A DNA stretch of 64,000 nt from Suillus spraguei (GCA_016800925.1 JABCPU010000026.1:248001-312000), one strand, 5' to 3'; shown: positions 47,866 to 60,553, counted from the first letter of the stretch. A program made the numbers and translations. The notes: a model not told the origin generated them from the sequence alone.

Positions 47866-48977
47866 TTACTCCTCTTGCTGCTGCTGTTCTCTGCCGACCC
47901 TTCTCTCTTTCTCGCTTTCGAGTTGGTTGTAGAGCAGGAAAAGAGCCTTTTCGTTGGCCTCCGGAGTACCAATAATGGTAAACATCCGTTCGCCCGTCTC
48001 ATCATGTGGAGCTTTGGCAATGGAAATCTTGGATCCTGACAATCTCCGGATTTCGGTAATCTTGCTTCCACTTCGACCAATAATACATCCGACCATATCC
48101 GATGGTATAGAGATGTTCTGCGTGCGTAGGTTGGCTGTTGACTGTGCAACGGTAGGTGAATGGGGCGAAGGTGGTGGCGAACGTCGGGCTACATCTCCAT
48201 TGGACTTGCGAGCTCCAGCCGAATAGCCATTGGCTGATCGTCTCGTACCTGAGGTGGCATCACCCGCACCAGGATGGAATGGAACCGTGCCCTGACCCCT
48301 CTCCCAATCTTCCAATAAGCACTTGCCAATCTCCTCGATGGCACGACCGATCGAATCAGGTGCGCCCTGTACTTCGACAATGCGCTCAGTTGATTGTGGG
48401 AGCATCTCTTTTGACGCCACCATGCGCGCCCCCGAAGCATCCTGAATAGCCTTTATTTTTCCACCGCTGCGGCCTATTATCGTACCCATGAGATTGTGAG
48501 AAATTAGAAGACGGATTGAGGTATGAGGCGATGACGATGATATGGAGATAGGTGATGGACTGGATGACACAAGTTGGGAGATTATGAGGTTGTACGCCTG
48601 AGGCAGAAGTCGCAACGTGTGAGCGCTAAATTGAGCAGATATTTGACTTGACTTGCCTTCGCAACAGCTTCAACAGATCCGGCAACGGTAAGGACGCGCT
48701 CGTGCACGCCAGGAATAACCTTGCTGACGCCAGCTCTGACGCCAGTCTGCTCACGAAGATCAGCGACATTTTTCCCGCCTTTGCCTATGATGACGCCAGC
48801 TTCCTTTGTGTTAACAAGAGCACGAAGAGTCAAGGTGTCATGAGCATTATTTGGAGAAGATGAACGTGATCCTGCGGGAGAAGCTGGTGTGACATAAAAA
48901 TGTAAGTTGTAGAGATCACCCCTAGATAAAAATATGAGATTACCAGAGGCGTGTCGAACTGGAGACTCAGCAGACAT
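47866..48977 (-). CDS. Triple-KH RNA-binding protein (PCBP/hnRNP-K type; Rnc1/Pbp2-like)
   Basis: Poly(C)-binding-type regulator of mRNA stability or translation. Three KH domains with intact GxxG loops: ALVNTKEAGVIIGKGGKNVA (KH1), LISHNLMGTIIGRSGGKIKA (KH2) and IPSDMVGCIIGRSGSKITEI (KH3). The KH2-KH3 linker is Gly/Ser/Pro-rich and carries RRSPPPSPHSP. The C-terminus is Glu/Gln-rich (REQQQQEE). Exon 1 (MSAESPVRHAS) joins at GTAATC to ASPAGSRSSSPNNAHD; without that splice the frame contains a hydrophobic artefact. Domain number and spacing match S. pombe Rnc1 and yeast Pbp2. Targets cannot be told from sequence. Confidence 0.9.
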
Positions 48978-49481
48978 TGTGAGATGAAAGAAAGGGGGGG
49001 GAGAAAGTGAAAGGGGATGGAGATGAGGAAGACCGAACTTAAATGATGATGGAGGTTAAGATGTAAGAAACTTGTTAGCAAAACTTGCCTCCGTCGATAC
49101 CTTTTTCGGTGCCGTCACCGACCGATCACACAGCCACATCTTATGACGCATAAGGCCGTCTCTCCCAAACTGTTGTTCAAGTCAATTATCAATTTGTATA
49201 TCATATGCATGCCTAAAACTACATCTCTGTTGCAAGTGTTTTTGGTGGAGGTTCATCGTCATAAAAAAACGCCAGCTCAGCAGAGATCGCATAGTTACAT
49301 GCATGTCTTATGGGAACGATCATAACATAAAGTAACACAGGCACATAGAAGATGAAGTACTCTCTCATCCAACTAGTACCCCAGCGTCGTCAGTTTCTCA
49401 AAGGATGGCGAGGCATCCGAAACTGCCTTTTGGCGCAACTTCAGTGCTGTAATCTATTAATCATGTTTCAGTCAGTCTTGT
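48978..49481. other. Intergenic, 500 bp
   Basis: Between the start of the KH-protein gene and the stop of uL13. The KH-protein 5' flank is CT-rich on its strand (49000-49030). No gene or RNA seen. Confidence 0.45.
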
Positions 49482-50143
49482 TCAATGAAGCTTGCCCAGT
49501 CCACGTGCCTTGCGCTGGTGGAAGGCCTGTGCCTTAATCTTCCTCTTCTCCTCAAGACGGTCCACAACATCCTTGTAGCCCCAGCCAACCTCATGCGACA
49601 GACGCTAAATCACACCCTGTTTATAATCCAAGTCAAACGACTGAATGACTGAGCCCACCTTAACAGTACAGTATTTCCGGCCGGGCTTCAACCGCAACAC
49701 ACGCAAAGCCTCAGGAACAACCATCCGCTTTTTGTGGTCGTATGGTGGTGGAACACCTTCGAAGAGCTTCAAGCGCTCAAGAGCGGCAGCGCCTCGAGGA
49801 GTCTTGTGTGGAGTCATACCACGAATAGCACGGAACAGAATTTTAGAAGGAGCACGGTGATGGAAGGGCCCAGATTTCTTAGGGTTGACGATATGGCGTT
49901 TGTGGAGGAAGTTGTGGTAGCGCAGCTAGGTATTTGATTGTATGCGTCTCGTTCATTGACTGGTTTAATGAAATGACAAAATACCTTGTTGCGGAAGAAG
50001 CTGCCGGAGATATTGATTTCCTCACACCTCACGACAACAATCTTCTGGCCAGAGAGAATCTGCTTGGAGATTATTGAGGCCAGTCGACCAAGGAGGTGAC
50101 CCTTGCCATCAATAACGATGGGTGTCGATGAGAAGGTGGCCAT
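49482..50143 (-). CDS. RPL16: 60S ribosomal protein uL13 (L13a/L16)
   Basis: Cytosolic large-subunit protein. [53 protein letters not shown], then after an intron [66 protein letters not shown] second intron removes an in-frame TAG, and the protein continues [20 protein letters not shown] and ends [14 protein letters not shown]. The unspliced frame ends prematurely with DYKQGVI, which is intronic. Intron donor GTGGGC is weaker than usual. A third intron lies in the 5' untranslated region or immediately upstream (near 50150-50280), as is common in ribosomal protein genes; this is inference. Confidence 0.95.
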
Positions 50144-50654
50144 TGCAAAGTCTATGAAAACGCGCCGGTTTCAGCTTTGAAATGAGTGACATGACTATTC
50201 CGCGCTCACCTAGGGGATGGAAATACGTGTTCAGGAGCGTCTACACGGTGGATAGGATTCTTACCTTGAAGGTCTTGAGGTCGTTGTCGAATGTGGGAAC
50301 TTACAAGTCTCAGCCACTGTGACCAGAACTATGCAGTTCCTCTCGGCAATCTCCGAGCTTATCCTATTAATACATCACCCAGCACAACGTTATTATACCT
50401 CCTTAATACAGGCTGCAGGTCGTTTGTTAGTTCAAGTTGCGCTGAAGTGGAATACACGATAGCGGTGTTGTTTGACGAGACATACACATGATACTTACCA
50501 TTGAGACACTACAGTAATTCTCCTATAATCGGCGTAAACTCGGCGAATTTTTTTGACATTATCGTATATCGATAATGCATAAAAATTTATAACAAATCTT
50601 TTCAAGATACGGACAGCTATTAGGCGTGCAAGTACTATGGACTTGCTCAACATG
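50144..50654. other. Intergenic, 510 bp
   Basis: 5' flank of uL13 and 3' flank of the GST gene. AT-rich around 50560-50600 (TATCGTATATCGATAATGCA). No coding signal. Confidence 0.45.
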
Positions 50655-51635
50655 TCATAACTTGGTCAGCAACCCCGGCGAGTCATACTTTGCTGCTTCC
50701 CTTGCAATCCACTCTGCTGTCCCATACTCCGTTATTGTCCATGCCTTCTCAACGATCGTATGTTCTTTCCAATAAGCAACAACCCTTGGGCGAGTAATAA
50801 CTGCCATCCATAATTGCCCGCATAGCGTGAAATCCCCTCCAGGCGCCAGCCCCCGCTTGGCAGATGGAAACAATTGCGTTAAAAACGTGATGGCTGCTGC
50901 CACTGTTGCATGAAGCGCAGTCAGATGGTCTGTCTCTGCTGGCACTACTTTCGTCTCTTTCTGCAGTTCTCTGAGTGCAGCTTCTGTATTGCGCAGGTAT
51001 CGTACGGTGATCGCTTTCCAAATCTTATCTCGTGATGGTGGTGCTAGCCAATTCTGTGGTTTTTATTTTTCAGTTCACGCTCTAACCACAATGAATTTGA
51101 GTACCTTTTCTACACTCAATTGCCATACCCTGTTGGTGAAGAACAAAGATGCTTCCTTAATCATCTGTATGCGCGCACGGGTTTGGAGTGGGAGGTCTTT
51201 GTTCAACTGCCGGATGATCAATGCTTCAGTGCCGGTGCAGTTTGTTTAGGAATGTACAAGGCTTACCGTAGCTCCTGGAGGTGTCAAGATCTCTTCAAGG
51301 TAAGACAAGATAGCTGAAGTCTCTCCAAGCAGAAATTCGCTCCTTTGTTCAGAGCTTTTGTCTATTACTCGGAGAACAGGTACGGCGCCGTATGGAAACA
51401 TCGCAGGCATAACTCCACTTGTCTTCTTCATCTCTGCCCACTTTTTGAGGGGAACTTCCTCGTATTCAAACTTCGCCCCCGAATCTGCGAGAATGAGTAA
51501 CACTGGCTCACATCGTGCTCGCACAGGAAAATAGGTGATGTGGATATGGTATGTGGATGTGGATATCATGGGAGTTACCGTGACAAACACTCGACCGAAC
51601 TCATAGACGGGGGCGTTAAGCGATTGCGTGTTCAT
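50655..51635 (-). CDS. Glutathione S-transferase (sigma-like)
   Basis: Conjugates or reduces substrates with glutathione in the cytosol. The N-terminal thioredoxin-like domain contains ITYFPVRARCEPVLLILADS, GAKFEYEEVPLKKWAEMKKT, AMFPYGAVPVLRVIDKS and the GLLGETSAILSYLEE-type glutathione site (ETSAILSYLEE). The helical C-terminal domain includes LPVQTRMQIKEASLFFTNRV, APPSRDKIWKAITVRYLRNT, DHLTALHATVAAAITFLTQL, GLAPGGDFTLCGQLWMAVIT. The TYFPVRAR start of the fold, with Tyr, resembles sigma-class and prostaglandin-D-synthase-like GSTs. The first 30 residues before it are unusual (MNTQSLNAPVYEF plus a Thr/Ser/His stretch encoded by a GTGGATATG-like repeat), so the true start may differ. Three or so introns. 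Confidence 0.75.
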
Positions 51636-52127
51636 GTATGATAATTCGGCTGACCGAAGTACCCATAATTGTAATGAATACGTCATTCATACAGTATCGA
51701 TACACAACTTGAAGAAATATGACCACTTTGCTCCCTTGCAGGAGTTCAGACATCGCTGCTATCTTATCATTGCACTTCAACAGACATATAATTCACTCTA
51801 GGTCTGAAAAATTTGATGTCAGATGTAGTCCCGACTTGGGAAAAAAAACTTTCAGCTTCCAAAGCAGATGTTTGGCGCAGGAAGGCAAAACAGCTCTGCG
51901 GTAAGACAGTCAACTACCCACAAGTGGAGGCAACGATCACGTACTAAAAACACTAGATATACTGATTTGACAGATGGTGATGCCAGTTTTCAAGATTGAT
52001 CACAGGTCAATTTACGTGCAGAGAATGTCGCTTCACAGTAAAAACGCGATATAATAATTTTTACCGCAGTTATATAAATGAGTAGGTGCGCGTAACGGGG
52101 CTGGTTGATGACTGTACTACCAATCCC

Positions 52128-52702
52128 TCAATGAGCTAGGAAGAAGGTCAGTAGATACATTGCGAAGACAAATGGTGTCCTGACCTTCCGGTGTCTTTGC
52201 GATATAGTCAATAGCTAAAGGACGTTCACAGAGGCTTAGTAGACTGCCTATATAAAGCGGGCAGTGGAAACGCACCTTGCTGTACGGTTTTTATCTCGTC
52301 AGCTTCCGCATCTGGAATCTCGATGCCAAACTCCTATCGAAGAACGTGTTGATGAAATTCTCTGTAAATATAGACACGTCCACGCACCTCCTCTACGGCC
52401 ATAACCACCTCGACTGTATCTAAGCTGTCAAGCCCGAGATGATTCGTAAATGAAGACGAAGTTGTAAGCTAGTGAGGAGCATTGTCAGGAAGAGTTGTTA
52501 TCAACGAAAATATTCAAACCTTGGTTGGGTCCACTTTCTCGAAGCCCTTTAGTACGTCCAGTATGCGTGTCTGTATGATATCCTTCGACAACCCCGCCGG
52601 TGCCGAGTAGTTAGCACGGAAAGCCCAGGTCTGGCTCGAGGGCACCGCAAGCACGGGTCGTGCGCGAGTCACACTGCGAAGGGCAAGGCGGGCGAAAGAC
52701 AT
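52128..52702 (-). CDS. ACP1: Mitochondrial acyl carrier protein (complex I SDAP subunit)
   Basis: Carries acyl chains in mitochondrial fatty acid synthesis and stabilises LYR proteins; also a subunit of complex I. Presequence MSFARLALRSVTRARPVLAV, then SAPAGLSKDIIQTRILDVLK, GFEKVDPTKV, SSFTNHLGLDSLDTVEVVMA (Ser of DSL is the phosphopantetheine site), VEEEFGIEIPDAEADEIKTV, QQAIDYIAKTPEAH. The final Ala-His-stop lies after a short intron whose GTCAGG donor follows PE; the family ends in the same TPEAH. Four exons. Divergent from the NUFIP1 gene, with 144 bp between starts. Confidence 0.95.
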
Positions 52703-52846
52703 GTTTTGCGAAAGTAACGTTTTAGAACCTGGAAGGAAAAGTTAAGACGGCCGGCTTTGGCCGAAGGCATGCTTAGACTCGGATCACGTGAAGCACACGA
52801 CATATTTTTTTCTGTTTTGATCATCGAGAAGTCTGAATCGATTGTC

Positions 52847-54266
52847 ATGATTCCTCGACCTCCTCAGCAATTCGAAGCTGGCCCATCTCGTCGCCCTCAG
52901 AATGCGCACCAGCCCGAGGACGCTCAGCATTCTGCGTACGCATATGCATCTTCCCAGGTTGCGATAGCAGGAAATGCCATAACAGCTGCACTGGCCAATC
53001 CGTATGCTCAGCATGGAATGTCTCCTCATTATTATCAGGCATATATGCAGGTCATGCAGCCCGCGATAAATGCGCAAGGATATACCTTATCGTCCACTTA
53101 CATACCTCAACACACCACTGGTGGACGTACTCCACGAAATGTAAATGTATCTCATGATACTAGCAATAAAGTCCCTGCGCAGACTAACGATAGAAGGCCA
53201 GACTCCACCAGTGGCCAAGCGTATGCTAGTTGGTACCAGCCTGGCAACTGTCGCTGTACTCGTCAAGGTTGTGTATTTACTGGCTCTAAGAAATCACTCG
53301 AGACACATATGATGGATCGCCACTTCATCTTTCCCCCTGGATGGCAGAAAAAAGACGAATGGGATACCGATCTAAGTCTAAAAGGGTATGTTCAACTTTA
53401 ATTTCGTCGAGCTAGTGACATTGGATTAATTCATAGCTCAGCAAACCTATTGCGATTCAGGGAACATCTCTAATCCTCGACTCTCAAGAAGCGATCGATG
53501 GTTGGATAGCGGAGCGCAAGAACCGGTTTCCTACCACACAGAAGGTGGAAGAAAAGAAGAGGAAGCTAGAGGAGGCCGTTGCGAGAGGTCAGTTGACACC
53601 TGAAGACATGGGTTTACAAGCCAGAAGGAAGCGGAGAAAGGACGATTCATCGTTTCGGGGCCAGCAACCAAGGGGTCGAGGGAGGGGTCGAGGAGTGGGT
53701 CGTGGCAGTCACACTAGTTTCACTGCCTCAAGGCCTCAAGATATGAAACCTCAGGCAGCACCTCTTCTCTCATCAATTCCTGCAGAGCAACAAGATAGAT
53801 CTGATGGAGACTCAAGTTCGGATGACGGCGCTCCCGAAGTTGTGTCTTCTAAACCTCCTCCGGCTGAAGAGGTAGTCTTGGTTTCAGCACCGCAGCTCAG
53901 GGAAGAAATACGATCACAACCACCACCCAAACCTATAAAAAGGCAACCTCAACCCAAGCCCCCGACACATAATCCATTCGCATCACGACCTACATTGCTC
54001 CGGAGTGTACGTCGTGCTTGTGTCCATTATCTGTTGGACTGCGAGTTGACATATTCCGTCTAGTTCTTCTTCCCGAGATTCGCATCACGGTATCAAACCT
54101 GTCTCAAGCGATTCGATTTTTGGTCGATAACGACTTTTTGCAAGGAGTCGAGATGAAGCCAGGCGAGGCGCAGCAAAAAATGATTGAAGTAGTGGGAAGC
54201 ACTGAATCCCAACGTGGAACCGCTATGTCAGATCCGAAGTCCCAGATGACTGCATCAGAATACTAG
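52847..54266 (+). CDS. NUFIP1/Rsa1-type box C/D snoRNP assembly factor
   Basis: NUFIP1 (Rsa1 in yeast) helps assemble box C/D snoRNPs with the R2TP complex in the nucleus. The N-terminus is Gln/Tyr/Ala-rich. The C2H2-type finger with the conserved NUFIP motif is NCRCTRQGCVFTGSKKSLET, HMMDRHFIFPPGWQKKDEWD, then KPIAIQGTSLILDSQEAIDG, WIAERKNRFPTTQKVEEKKR. An RGG-like stretch (GRGRGRGVGRGS) and Pro-rich linker follow. The C-terminus NPFASRPTLLR joins through donor GTGTAC to ILLPEIRITVSNLSQAIRFL. Start uncertain: in-frame ATGs at 52769 and 52847; 52847 was chosen for spacing from the ACP1 start. Confidence 0.82.
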
Positions 54267-54331
54267 TAATATCATTGGAAAGTAAGTAAGTAGGGATGCG
54301 GTGCAGATTCATATCCTCGTATAATTATTGT

Positions 54332-57300
54332 TCATCGTCCTGAGTCGCTCTCACTATCACTATCACTGCCACTCTCACTGCCACTTCCATCTTCATCAGC
54401 TTCGACCTCTAGCGTCCGTTTCTCGACTTTGAAGCCATAACCAGTCAATCCAGCCGCAATCTCGTCCGCTTTAGAAGGTGCGGTGACCACTGTAACCATA
54501 GATAGCTTCGAGTCGAATACAGGCAAAATATGCTTCTTCAAGGAAGCAAGCACGTCAGCCTTGGTCACTTCCTGATACTTCTCTAGCATCTGCAGGTTGT
54601 GATCCTGGGGAACTCCTTTGAGAGCTTGGTTAGTAAAGGAATTAACAGCCTATGATCACTGTTAGCATGATTCGAATTTTAATAATCACACGTACAGCTC
54701 GGCCAGCCGTTGCGACATTCTTGGTAACGCCATAGACAATGCTGCTTTTGGCTGCATCAAGAGCGGTCTCCTCCAGTACCACCTGCTTTGAATCAGTAAA
54801 TGACAGGATCGGGAAAACGTAGAACACACAGTCCCATCAACTAGTCCGCTAACGACTTCCTTTGCTTGTTTGAACGCTTCCAGGCTGTTGGAACTCTGCA
54901 GGAACATCAGCGAGAAAATTTACCATTTGCCAGAGCTGCGTACCCGGTAGAGTGAGAACGTAAGCAAGCCGGCTTCTCTATCTACAGACATGTAGGCGCC
55001 ATACGCAAGACCAGAGCCTCGGATAGAACGCTAACACATGTAATAAGCAAGATTCGGTTCCGCTCACGATGAATTCACCTACCCAGAGGAAGCTTTCTGC
55101 AGCATTGAGAACTTCGAGCGCTACCCGGAGAGCGGGGAATTCAGGGTGATCAAAGCCTCGTATTGCTTTCGTAGTATGGTTGACAAACGAGCTTTCAATC
55201 GTTGGTAAGCTGACCACAGTAGCCTGAGAACAGGAACCGATAAGAATGCTACAGAGCCGAAAAACGAAAGCTCTTCGCACCTTGATCGCAGGATTCTTAC
55301 CCAATTCACTAAGAGTGTCGCTCGTGAACTTCAACGGAGCAAGTTTGGATTCCTGCGTGACCATGAGATGATGCCGTTGTTACCAGGCGAAGAAACACGT
55401 ACCGGCAGAAGGTCCCCAAAGTGTTTTGACCAGACACTCCGTGGTTTGGGTATGTCCAAAACGTTACCTGTGACTGATATCCGTACTCCAGTGGGATCCG
55501 TCACTAGTCACATTGTGAATGAATGCCAAGTCGTGCTTTCATGCCACGTACGGTATTTCCTCAGTTCCTCAAAGTCCGCAACCACTGTATCAGGATCCTC
55601 TTGAAGGTTCTGGATAAGCTTTGGCACAAATTCTGCTTGAGGAAGGATGGCGCCAGCGAGTGATGTTGAACTCTTATCGTAAAGCATCTCGGCCCACACC
55701 GAGGACAAACATTATTTCCATCACGCTTGAGTTCCGGGAGTGACTGAGCCAGCTTAGCAGCAGAAATTTGCAGTCTACGCCGCATGAGATATGAAACTAC
55801 ACAAATATCACAGGATCTTACCTTTCCTTGTCAAATATCGAATTGTATACGAGATCACGTAACCATCCAATGGCTGATTCATACTGGGATGTCTCGACCT
55901 TGAAGCTAACGCGCATTGTTTCGGAAAATTGGTCGGATATACCGAGAACAGCCTCATATGAGACCGTCCCATCGTCGAGCTGGTTGACAACCTCTTCGTG
56001 ACTGAGTAGCTCTCCTGAAGCGCGTTGTACAGGGAGCGAGAAAAACACCGAGAGATAAGTCGAGAGGTAGGGCCGTAGCCTATCAGGCAGCTTGGCTAAT
56101 GAGAAGAAGGCATGGACAGCAACAAAGTCGGACTGGACAACGGTCTTGAGCGCTATGGTCAAAATGAGATCATGGAATCTTTACCTTGACATGGTCGTAT
56201 TGTACGAACATAGAAAGCGGCGACCCATCAGACTGAATGTGCTTGGAAAGCTGAGACTGTCCAATATTCTGTACAACACTTGACCGCCCTTTTCCAGGCT
56301 CCTGAACGCACTGAACAGGTATCCAAGAGATGCTCTTCACATCCGGAACCGGGAACGACGTCAAAACATCAGTCGGTATTGGCTTCTCATGTTCAGCTTT
56401 TGCAGCTTCTAACTCCCGCTCTGCATTAGCAAGACCATCTGGACCAAGTGTCTCTCGCTGAGTGGCAAGACGAGCCTTTTCATCTTGCTCGAGTTTTTCT
56501 GCCAGGGTTGCAGAAGGTTTGCCAACGACGACGACGTAAGGGCGATCGATAATGTACCTAACGGCCGTTGAGCTATGTCGCAAGCATTATCTATCATAAC
56601 TTACTTGTGCAAGAGATCCACCCATTGCGAGTTAGTCCATGTCCGCAGAGTCTTGTAATGATTGATTTCATCTAGGGCAGGGTGCATGTCTGAACCATCT
56701 GCAGCACCGTACAGGAAGTCACTTATAATGGCACCTGAAAAGGTGTCGCCTTTAGCTGACTCCAATTTGCTGCGAAGCTAGATAACGTTAATGACTTCAA
56801 TGTTTGATCACGGCCGGTGTTGTCAACCCACCTGGCGCTCATCCCGGTTGATGACCATAGACATCCTCGTCATATCTACCCCATCAGACGCAATCCGTTT
56901 AAAACTTGCGATAAGCTTGTCATCGAAGTTATCCAATTCGTCAACAGGGACCGAACCAATGTAGATCGGCAGATCAACCATTGTCGCGCGAGTGTCTTCG
57001 CTAAAGTAGATGTAGGAACTTACAAGGAACATCGTCAGTCTGATACCGTACCGAAGGCTGAACTAAGGACACTCACCAGAGGGGTGACTCGATTTCAATG
57101 TACTCCTTATTCAAAGGGGCAACGGGCGATGATGTAAGGTATGTAGCAAGAATGTCTAAAGCCTGCGAGAGATTGTAAGATCCGAATGAGAAGGTTTGTA
57201 AGATCACATACTTTTCGCTCCATGAAGTCGTTAGGCGAGGGACCAGCATAAGTGATCAAGAGTTCGCCCTGGCTCTCGTCCTTCTCAGGGAACTCGACGG

Positions 57301-58682
57301 TTTCCTTCGTGATTTGCTTTATGGGAGAACGGTTGGCACTAGCGGTCTCCAGGAAGGGTCGTTTCCACCCGCTCGGGCGGGGGCCATGGTTTTGACCATG
57401 TGAAATAACACTAGGCTCGACTTTGTCCTGCACTACAGCCAACAGAGACTTTGTTCCGCTAGAAAGCTTCCCGGTAACGATCAAGGAAAGATTATGCGGG
57501 ACATAGTAAGTGGCGTGATACTCCCTGACTGAGATCAGGAGGACCTTAGTGGGGGTTAGACACTAAGAGGGATCGACTCACTTTGCTCGACAGAGAGAAC
57601 TCTAAGTGCTGACATGAGTCCACCGGTTTCACTACGATAGGCACTCCCAAGAGGGTACAAGAGACGCTGCGAGCTAAGAGATGAACATGAGCAGCAAAAA
57701 TAATGGTATAACACAATAACAGACCGAAGGCCCATAAGATCACCCGACGTATTTTCGCGGCCCTGCATTTCACTGTATACAACACCACTATTCTCACCCT
57801 TTGCATTCATATGGTGAACCTAAGTGTGTGTCAGTAAGTCCGGGAATAACAGCTTTAAAAAACCGCCGACCTCAGTCAAGAAGGCTGCCTTGGTCATCGT
57901 AGGATAGAGGATGTGATCCACATATATCGGTAAAAGCTGAAGGAAGCCCTGCTCTCCAGCAGTTGAGGCGGTATACGCTGGAAGTATAGGGTCAATGGAA
58001 GAAAAGAACATGGCACTGTAGAAAGACTTACCAGTATGATCGGTGTCCGTCCATGCATTGGTTCCATGAGAAAACCCGCGATTTGCAAGATGGTCTATGA
58101 TGCCTTTGTATGGGTATTTTTCCGAACCCATGAAGACGAGACTTCCGGAAATATTAAACTACATTCGTAAATCGATTAGACGCCCTACTTACTGCTCCAA
58201 AGTGTGCGGACAGCCGCTGTCATTGAAGACTGTCATTCAGTTAGCCCCAAACGTTAAGTTGCAAGATAGAGCGGTACTGACTCTCGGTACCAACAACGAA
58301 GTAGCCATTGACGATGGGTGCTGGCCAAGAAATTAATGTCGAACATGTTGAACTAGACGACATGATGTATACCTTCATAATCGAGATGCACAACAGTGAG
58401 ACCAGTGACGCGACTCTGCCATCTTGATACGACAACATCAGTGTAGTCTAGCTTGACACGTTTGACCAGGTCAAAATTGCCATAAGCCTCGAAGTTATCG
58501 TGCAGGGCAGCTGAGCCATTTAGAGAAGTTGACATCGATGAGATGGATGATTGGAAGAAGCGGCGACGGGAAAGATTGCAATTGGCGCCGGTTTGCAGTT
58601 GGACTGATAGGTTTGATAGTCCGATGCGTCTCCGAGAGAGAGTCCGTGCAGAAAGCCGGGACGCCGTTAACAGTCGCTGCAT
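54332..58682 (-). CDS. M16 family zinc metalloprotease (Sdd3/YOL098C-like, presequence-protease related)
   Basis: Pitrilysin-type protease of about 1000 residues in many exons. The catalytic HxxEH is split by an intron: CPHTLE ends an exon on CA, and the next exon supplies T, restoring His, then LVFMGSEKYPYKGIIDHLAN. Then FSHGTNAWTDTDHTAYTAST, AGEQGFLQLLPIYVDHILYP, KGENSGVVYSEMQGRENTSG, and REYHATYYVPHNLSLIVTGK. Later RPYVVVVGKPSATLAEKLEQ and many helical segments. The C-terminus is acidic, with a Ser-Asp-Glu run (GSDSDSESDSG). From 58682 the protein starts MQRLLTASRLSARTLSRRRI with a RRRFFQSSISS stretch, a strong mitochondrial presequence. A second in-frame ATG at 58535 (MSTSLNGSAALHDNFEAYG) begins where the conserved region starts. 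Confidence 0.88.
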
Positions 58683-58834
58683 TCACCCAGCTCTTGATTT
58701 TTCTGAGCGGAACGATACTCTTTACGTCAGCACTCACTTGGGACCAATTTATAGCACTACTACATACTCACATGTGACTACAACCGAGGACGGTATCCCC
58801 TGCGTTCTCTCGTACACATTCCTTAAGGCTGCTC
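58683..58834. promoter_or_regulatory. Short divergent promoter between the M16 protease and the NGL-type nuclease
   Basis: 152 bp lie between the outermost start codons. If the M16 start at 58535 is used instead the spacer is 299 bp. Promoter role inferred from position only. Confidence 0.45.
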
Positions 58835-60553
58835 ATGGAGACAAAGCGTACATTTGATTACAAGCCAACGCCTGAGCAATTGGCTCTCGCGGAGGAACGA
58901 CGTAGACAGCGTGAAGCAAATAAATTGCAGCAACAGAACGCGCAAAATCATGCTCATTTCCCTCCAATGTTTCTTTCAAGGCCATGGAAATCTTTGCCAA
59001 GCACACAGACTCCACCTCGGTCTACCGTCAAGATCATGTCCTGGAATGTTTGTGGATCTTCATCTCGTATTTCGCGACCATGATGCCATCAATACTTTAG
59101 CTTCTTGCTCAATGTCTGATTCGTGCGTGGTTTAGTTCACGCCCGGTGTGTACTCAGGCTCAATGATGATCGAAGATAGGCTCGAACCTCTTTCCAACAA
59201 GTTCAAAAGCCCTCAAAACTTCCCACAGGGAGCCTATGCTACATGCAGAGGTTCTGTCCCATTCTGCGGATATAATGTGTATGCAGGCTAGTCATCAACC
59301 ACTGAGACATTCAAGTTTCCATGCTAAGTATTGCCATCCACAGGAAGTGGATCGCATAGAAAAGCTTTCTCCTGTTCTAGAACAAGCAGGGTATTGCTCG
59401 ACTTATGCTACAGGTTCTGGAAAGCAGCATGGCTGCCTTATTGCTTACAAGCGGAACAAATATAATCGACTGGATGAACTTGTAATTGAGTACGACAAGC
59501 AGGAAGTGCGTGAGGATTCTTCCCACCCTGCTGCACGTATTGGATCAAGTCGCGTTACGAGAAATATCGGTTTCGTGGTCGCGTTAGCTGAAGCCGGCGC
59601 CGATCACCAAGGTGTCATCGTTGCAACTACACATCTATTTTGGCATCCTGCGTTGGTACATTAATATGTTTCAACTGAACCACATTAATATTGATCCACT
59701 GTTTCAGATTCACGTACGAAAGGGCAAGGTACTCCAGCTCATTCACCGGTCGAACAAATCGCTGAGCTGGCTCACAGGCAGGCAGGCATCCTCATTCGAG
59801 AAGTTCTTAATTTCCGACAGTCTATGAAACTCGACCATTGGCCCTGCATCATCGCTGGCGGTAAACACGGTAAATTCGAAGTGGAGTATCGTGTATTCAC
59901 TTCTTCGTGGTTCTAGACTTCAACTTTACTCCCGATGACCCAGCATACTCCTTGCTCGTCGGCGAACCGCTTACTGAGGCCAGTCTCAGTGTTTGCATAT
60001 GTCTCGTGTTATTCATATAACCATCGATCCCACTGTACCACCGACTACCAAGAAGGCAGACAATGAAGAGGGAGACGGTTCAGAGGCTGATCCAGACAGG
60101 GTCATTAATAACTCCAGAGTGGCCACTTTGTCAGACGGGCTGCTATCCGACCTTGAACTAACATCACTCTTCATCAATGGTGCCAAGCTTCGGAGCGCAT
60201 ATGATGAAGGTCAAAGAGCCCAGAGAGACAACGGCACCACAAGTGACTTATACACATTTGGTGATCGAGTCTCCTCGCCTCTGACGAGACTCGGAGCTCA
60301 TGAGCCAATGTGGACTAGTTACACACACTACTGGAAGACGACGCTAGGTTTCCCTGTCTCTCCCTTTCCTCTTCGCTTGCTGAATTTGATTTCGTCAGAT
60401 TACATTTTCTTCGTGGACACACCCAAACACAGCATAAATGTCGCGGGCTACCTCAATCCGCATCGTACCACTGATATGGACACAGGTCTTCCTCAGATTG
60501 GCATTTGCGGGAGCGATCACGTCTCTCTTTGCGTGGAACTCCTTTTATCATAA
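58835..60553 (+). CDS. NGL2: CCR4/NGL-type endonuclease-exonuclease-phosphatase family RNase
   Basis: RNA 3'-exonuclease family related to Ccr4; yeast Ngl2 trims 5.8S rRNA. The start METKRTFDYKPTPEQLALAE has a charged coiled segment; VKIMSWN carries the Asn of the first motif. LLAQCLIR follows an intron, and PMLHAEVLSHSADIMCMQ leads to EVDRIEKLSPVLEQAGYCST (catalytic Glu). Then HGCLIAYKRNKYNRLDELVI and GVIVATTHLFWHP. Ile-Ala-Gly is followed after an intron by DFNFTPDDPAYSLL, and the final catalytic pair is GICGSDHVSLCVELLLS. The family signature GDFN...SDH is complete. Many 50-nt introns; borders in 59045-59230 and 59650-59720 are approximate. Assignment to Ngl2 rather than Ngl1/3 is a guess. 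Confidence 0.85.

Noticed and set aside
49605..49660. Apparent premature TAG in ribosomal protein uL13
   Set aside because: It lies inside an intron; splicing gives the normal RLSHEVGW continuation.
51719..51904. Plus-strand 61-codon frame between the GST and ACP1 genes
   Set aside because: Short, unsupported, and in a region expected to be promoter and terminator.
58150..58200. Apparent loss of the second His of HxxEH in the M16 protease
   Set aside because: The His codon is split by an intron (CA plus T), so the motif is intact.
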